Origin: Glycomyces dulcitolivorans
GTDB taxonomy: Bacteria > Actinomycetota > Actinomycetes > Mycobacteriales > Micromonosporaceae
Direction: 5' to 3'
Length of the DNA stretch: 32,908 bases
Assembly (NCBI RefSeq): GCF_003265355.1
Contig: NZ_QFRW01000313.1
Span: forward strand, 1 to 32,908
The translations under genes were made by a program, and so were the position numbers. The notes below the pieces were generated by a model. The model saw only the letters and a list, made by a program, of their open reading frames with translations, made no database searches and was not told the DNA's origin. Positions 31,236-32,908 of this stretch are shown here, piece after piece; the first letter of the stretch is position 1, and every line of letters starts with the position of its first letter.

Positions 31236-31826
31236 CTAGCCGGCGACGCGGTTGAGGTTGGCGCTGAGGTGGGGGCTCATGGGGTGGCCTTCGGCGGCCA
31301 TCTCCTGGGCGTACATGAGGGCGCCGTCGACGATGCCGTAGAGGCGCTTGCCCGCGGTGACCTCCTTGGCCTGCGGGCTGCGCACGACCGCGTCGGTGGC
31401 GATCTCGATGCGGGTGCCGTCGACGCGCCCGTAGTAGAGGTCGAGGACCCCGGTCGGGTGGGCGAGGAGGACCTCGATCTCGGGGCGCTTGGGGTCGTCA
31501 CCGGGGACGACGCGCCACCAGCCGGTCTCCTGGGCGGCGGGCCGGATCGCCTTGCCGTCGGGGTCGATGATCCACGAGCGGGAGCGGTAGCGCAGGAACG
31601 GGCGGCCGTCGTGGAAGAACTCCGCCTCCTGCGCGAACAGGAAGTCCTCGGCGCCCGGGTACCCGCCCTGGCCGCGGCCCCGCCAGCGGCCGACGAGCGG
31701 GAGGAGCGGGAGGAGGTCGTCGTGCAGGTTCGGTCCCTGCCGCAGGTCGTCGGTCTCCTCGTACGGGTAGGGCTCGACCTTCTCGAAGGTCGAGGCGAAC
31801 TCCGCCGGTACTTCGCGCTCGCTCAT
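31236..31826 (-). CDS. Nitrobindin-like heme-binding FABP-fold protein, 196 aa
   Basis: Ten-stranded beta-barrel of the nitrobindin (former UPF0678/DUF1794) family. The family hallmark GxWxGxG is seen as LVGRWRGRGQGGYPG at about residues 45-59. Then follow EFFHDGRPFLRYRSRSW, QETGWWRVVP, LLAHPTGVLDLYYGRVDGTRIEIATD, and KRLYGIVDGALMYAQEMAAEGHPMSPHLSANL. The C-terminal His-containing segment is the heme-ligand region of the family. Such proteins bind heme in the cytosol and isomerise peroxynitrite or sense NO. ATG 31826 follows GAGGAACAA, with the AUGA overlap giving coupling to the 31-residue gene upstream. It is convergent with the helicase gene; the two stops are only 7 nt apart and no clear terminator lies between. 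Confidence 0.9.
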   Translation of the reverse strand: MSEREVPAEFASTFEKVEPYPYEETDDLRQGPNLHDDLLPLLPLVGRWRGRGQGGYPGAEDFLFAQEAEFFHDGRPFLRYRSRSWIIDPDGKAIRPAAQETGWWRVVPGDDPKRPEIEVLLAHPTGVLDLYYGRVDGTRIEIATDAVVRSPQAKEVTAGKRLYGIVDGALMYAQEMAAEGHPMSPHLSANLNRVAG

Positions 31827-31918
31827 TTGTTCCTCGCGGTTCGGATGGTCCAGTAGCCGAGTGCACCCGCCATGGCGCCTGCGGCGATGACGAGTACGGC
31901 GGTCAATGCCGTCTCCAC
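31823..31918 (-). CDS. Small single-span membrane protein, 31 aa
   Basis: GTG 31918 to TGA 31825-31823 codes for METALTAVLVIAAGAMAGAL then GYWTIRTARNK: one hydrophobic helix of about 20 residues and a basic C-terminus, so the C-terminus would face the cytosol. Its stop overlaps the nitrobindin ATG as ATGA, and the ribosome binding site of nitrobindin is inside this frame, so reading it would help translate nitrobindin. TAAAGT lies seven bases upstream of the GTG, suggesting that this is the first codon of a leaderless mRNA. It is too short for most gene finders. The overlap, hydrophobicity and charge pattern support a real gene; function unknown. It could recruit nitrobindin to the membrane or act only as a coupling leader. 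Confidence 0.65.
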   Translation of the reverse strand: METALTAVLVIAAGAMAGALGYWTIRTARNK

Positions 31919-31925
31919 GCGCACC

Positions 31926-31931
31926 ACTTTA
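31926..31931 (-). promoter_or_regulatory. Leaderless-type -10 box of the small membrane gene
   Basis: TAAAGT on the minus strand, seven bases before GTG 31918; there is no Shine-Dalgarno at normal distance. It lies in the 59-nt divergent gap to the HAD gene, whose ATG 31978 has CAAGAT, also seven bases upstream. Confidence 0.45.
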
Positions 31932-31977
31932 CGTCCGCACCTCGTCGTCCGGCGGATGCGATGGCAAGATGTTGTTC

Positions 31978-32763
31978 ATGACTACACCTGGACCCTTCGA
32001 CAACTGGCTCTCGGACATGGACGGCGTGCTCGTCCACGAGGGGGTACCCGTCCCCGGCGCGAACAAGCTCATCGAGAAGCTCCAGTCGGCGGGCCGGGGC
32101 TTCCTCGTCCTGACGAACAACTCGATCTACACCCCCAACGACCTCCATGCGCGCCTGAAGAAGTCGGGCCTGTCGGTCCCGGCCGAGAACATCTACACCT
32201 CGGCGATGGCGACCGCGGACTTCCTGCACTCGCAGCGCCCGAAGGGCTCGGCGTACGTCATCGGCGAGTCGGGCCTGACGACGGCGCTGCACGAGATCGG
32301 GTACGTGCTCACCGACTACCGCCCCGACTACGTGGTCCTCGGCGAGACGCGCCGCTACGACTTCGGGGCGCTGACGACCGCGGTGCGGCTCATCAAGGCC
32401 GGGTCGCGGTTCATCTGCACCAACCCGGACACGACCGGCCCGTCGCTGGAGGGCATCCTCCCGGCGTGCGGCGCGATGGCGGCGATGATCACTGCAGCGA
32501 CCGGGGCGGACCCGTACTTCGTCGGCAAGCCGAACCCGCTGATGATGCGGAACGCGTTGCGGCGCATCGGGGCCCACTCGGAGTCGACGGTGATGATCGG
32601 CGACCGCATGGACACCGACGTGCTGTCGGGCCTCGAAGCGGGCCTGGAGACCGTCCTCGTTCTGTCGGGGGTCACTGCCACTATGGAAGAGGTCGAGCGC
32701 TACCCGTTCCGACCCAACCACGTCAAGGATTCGGTCGCCGACCTCATCGACTGGATCGAGTAG
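31978..32763 (+). CDS. HAD-IIA family phosphatase (NagD-like), 261 aa
   Basis: Haloacid dehalogenase superfamily hydrolase, class IIA cap. Motif I is LSDMDGVLVHEG (nucleophile Asp 13, acid/base Asp 15). Motif II is FLVLTNNS, with the cap domain following from about 80 to 180 (YVIGESGLTTALHEIG, CTNPDTTGPSLEG). Motif III/IV is YFVGKPNPLMM and VMIGDRMDTDVLSGLEAGLETVLVLSG. NagD-type proteins dephosphorylate nucleotides and small sugar phosphates; the substrate here is unknown. ATG 31978 is preferred as the fold begins there; ATG 31969 is in frame just upstream, and neither has a good ribosome binding site. It is probably cotranscribed with the next gene, 15 nt downstream. Confidence 0.9.
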   Translation: MTTPGPFDNWLSDMDGVLVHEGVPVPGANKLIEKLQSAGRGFLVLTNNSIYTPNDLHARLKKSGLSVPAENIYTSAMATADFLHSQRPKGSAYVIGESGLTTALHEIGYVLTDYRPDYVVLGETRRYDFGALTTAVRLIKAGSRFICTNPDTTGPSLEGILPACGAMAAMITAATGADPYFVGKPNPLMMRNALRRIGAHSESTVMIGDRMDTDVLSGLEAGLETVLVLSGVTATMEEVERYPFRPNHVKDSVADLIDWIE

Positions 32764-32778
32764 AGCAAGGAGTCCCCC

Positions 32779-32908
32779 ATGCCTCCCGGCCAACGCCCCG
32801 CCCCCAGAGTCACGCGCACCCGCCAGGAGGACGAGGAGGGCCCGGCACCGCTGCGGCCCGCCCGCGGCCCCGACGCCGCGCCGCGCCAGGCGGGCCCGCA
32901 GCTCGCCC
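32779..32908 (+). CDS. Unknown protein with Pro/Ala/Arg-rich N-terminus, 3' end outside window
   Basis: ATG 32779 has AAGGAG six bases upstream, a strong ribosome binding site, and lies 15 nt after the HAD gene. Only 43 residues are visible: MPPGQRPAPRVTRTRQEDEE, then a Pro/Ala/Arg-rich low-complexity stretch. There is no signal peptide or motif. A disordered N-terminus like this often precedes a structured domain; nothing more can be said. Confidence 0.6.
   Translation, partial: MPPGQRPAPRVTRTRQEDEEGPAPLRPARGPDAAPRQAGPQLA

Noticed and set aside
1-32908. tRNA, rRNA, CRISPR arrays, prophage genes
   Set aside because: Intergenic gaps are all below 300 nt and none shows cloverleaf arms with a TTCGA-type loop, regular repeats or phage genes.

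Overview
This 32.9 kb window is high-GC DNA of actinobacterial character. The evidence is many GTG starts, ATGA/GTGA gene overlaps, a TopA with a Lys/Ala-rich tail, a K+-independent proton-pumping pyrophosphatase, and a block (topA, hppA, anti-sigma-like protein, BldG-like anti-anti-sigma factor, divergent helicase) that resembles the bldG neighbourhood of Streptomyces as I remember it. The exact genus cannot be read from the sequence. There are no tRNA or rRNA genes and no CRISPR array.

Region 1 (1-21.1 kb) is a cell-surface glycopolymer locus, mostly on the minus strand. From 6935 down to 1 lie two tightly packed glycosyltransferase operons. They contain a duplicated two-gene cassette: a GT4 enzyme followed by a short protein that looks like only the N-terminal half of a GT-B glycosyltransferase. 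A third half-size protein (3217-3867) sits between them. From 7171 to 12785 lie homologues of all four enzymes that turn UDP-GlcNAc into UDP-2,3-diacetamido-2,3-dideoxy-glucuronate (WbpA, WbpB, WbpE, WbpD), plus a GT2 transferase. The acetyltransferase is alone on the plus strand, convergent with the other three. A TIM-barrel protein and a cysteine-rich protein follow as a divergent pair. Then come two tandem membrane-anchored TagF-like polyol-phosphate transferases, a LicC-like nucleotidyltransferase, an IspD/TarI-type cytidylyltransferase and a further GT4. Together these suggest synthesis of a teichoic-acid-like or teichuronic-like wall polymer carrying an acidic diacetamido sugar. No lipid-carrier initiation enzyme and no exporter are visible in the window.

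Region 2 (21.3-32.9 kb) is mostly housekeeping and regulatory: topA, a solo IS605-type tnpB, hppA, the BldG-like pair, an MrfA-like helicase, a 31-residue membrane protein coupled to a nitrobindin-like protein, an HAD-IIA phosphatase and the start of a further gene.

The most unusual feature is the tnpB. Its reading frame is intact, but a clean in-frame deletion has removed the segment carrying the RuvC-II glutamate, so it should not cut DNA. Its right-end hairpin, shaped like an omega-RNA scaffold, is preserved and abuts the 5' leader of topA. The guide that would be encoded there comes from the topA leader. This is either a decaying insertion sequence or a nuclease-dead TnpB that could have been put to another use. 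Other points of interest are the half-GT-B protein family, TANNNT boxes 6-7 nt upstream of start codons that suggest leaderless transcripts, and several long perfect palindromes.
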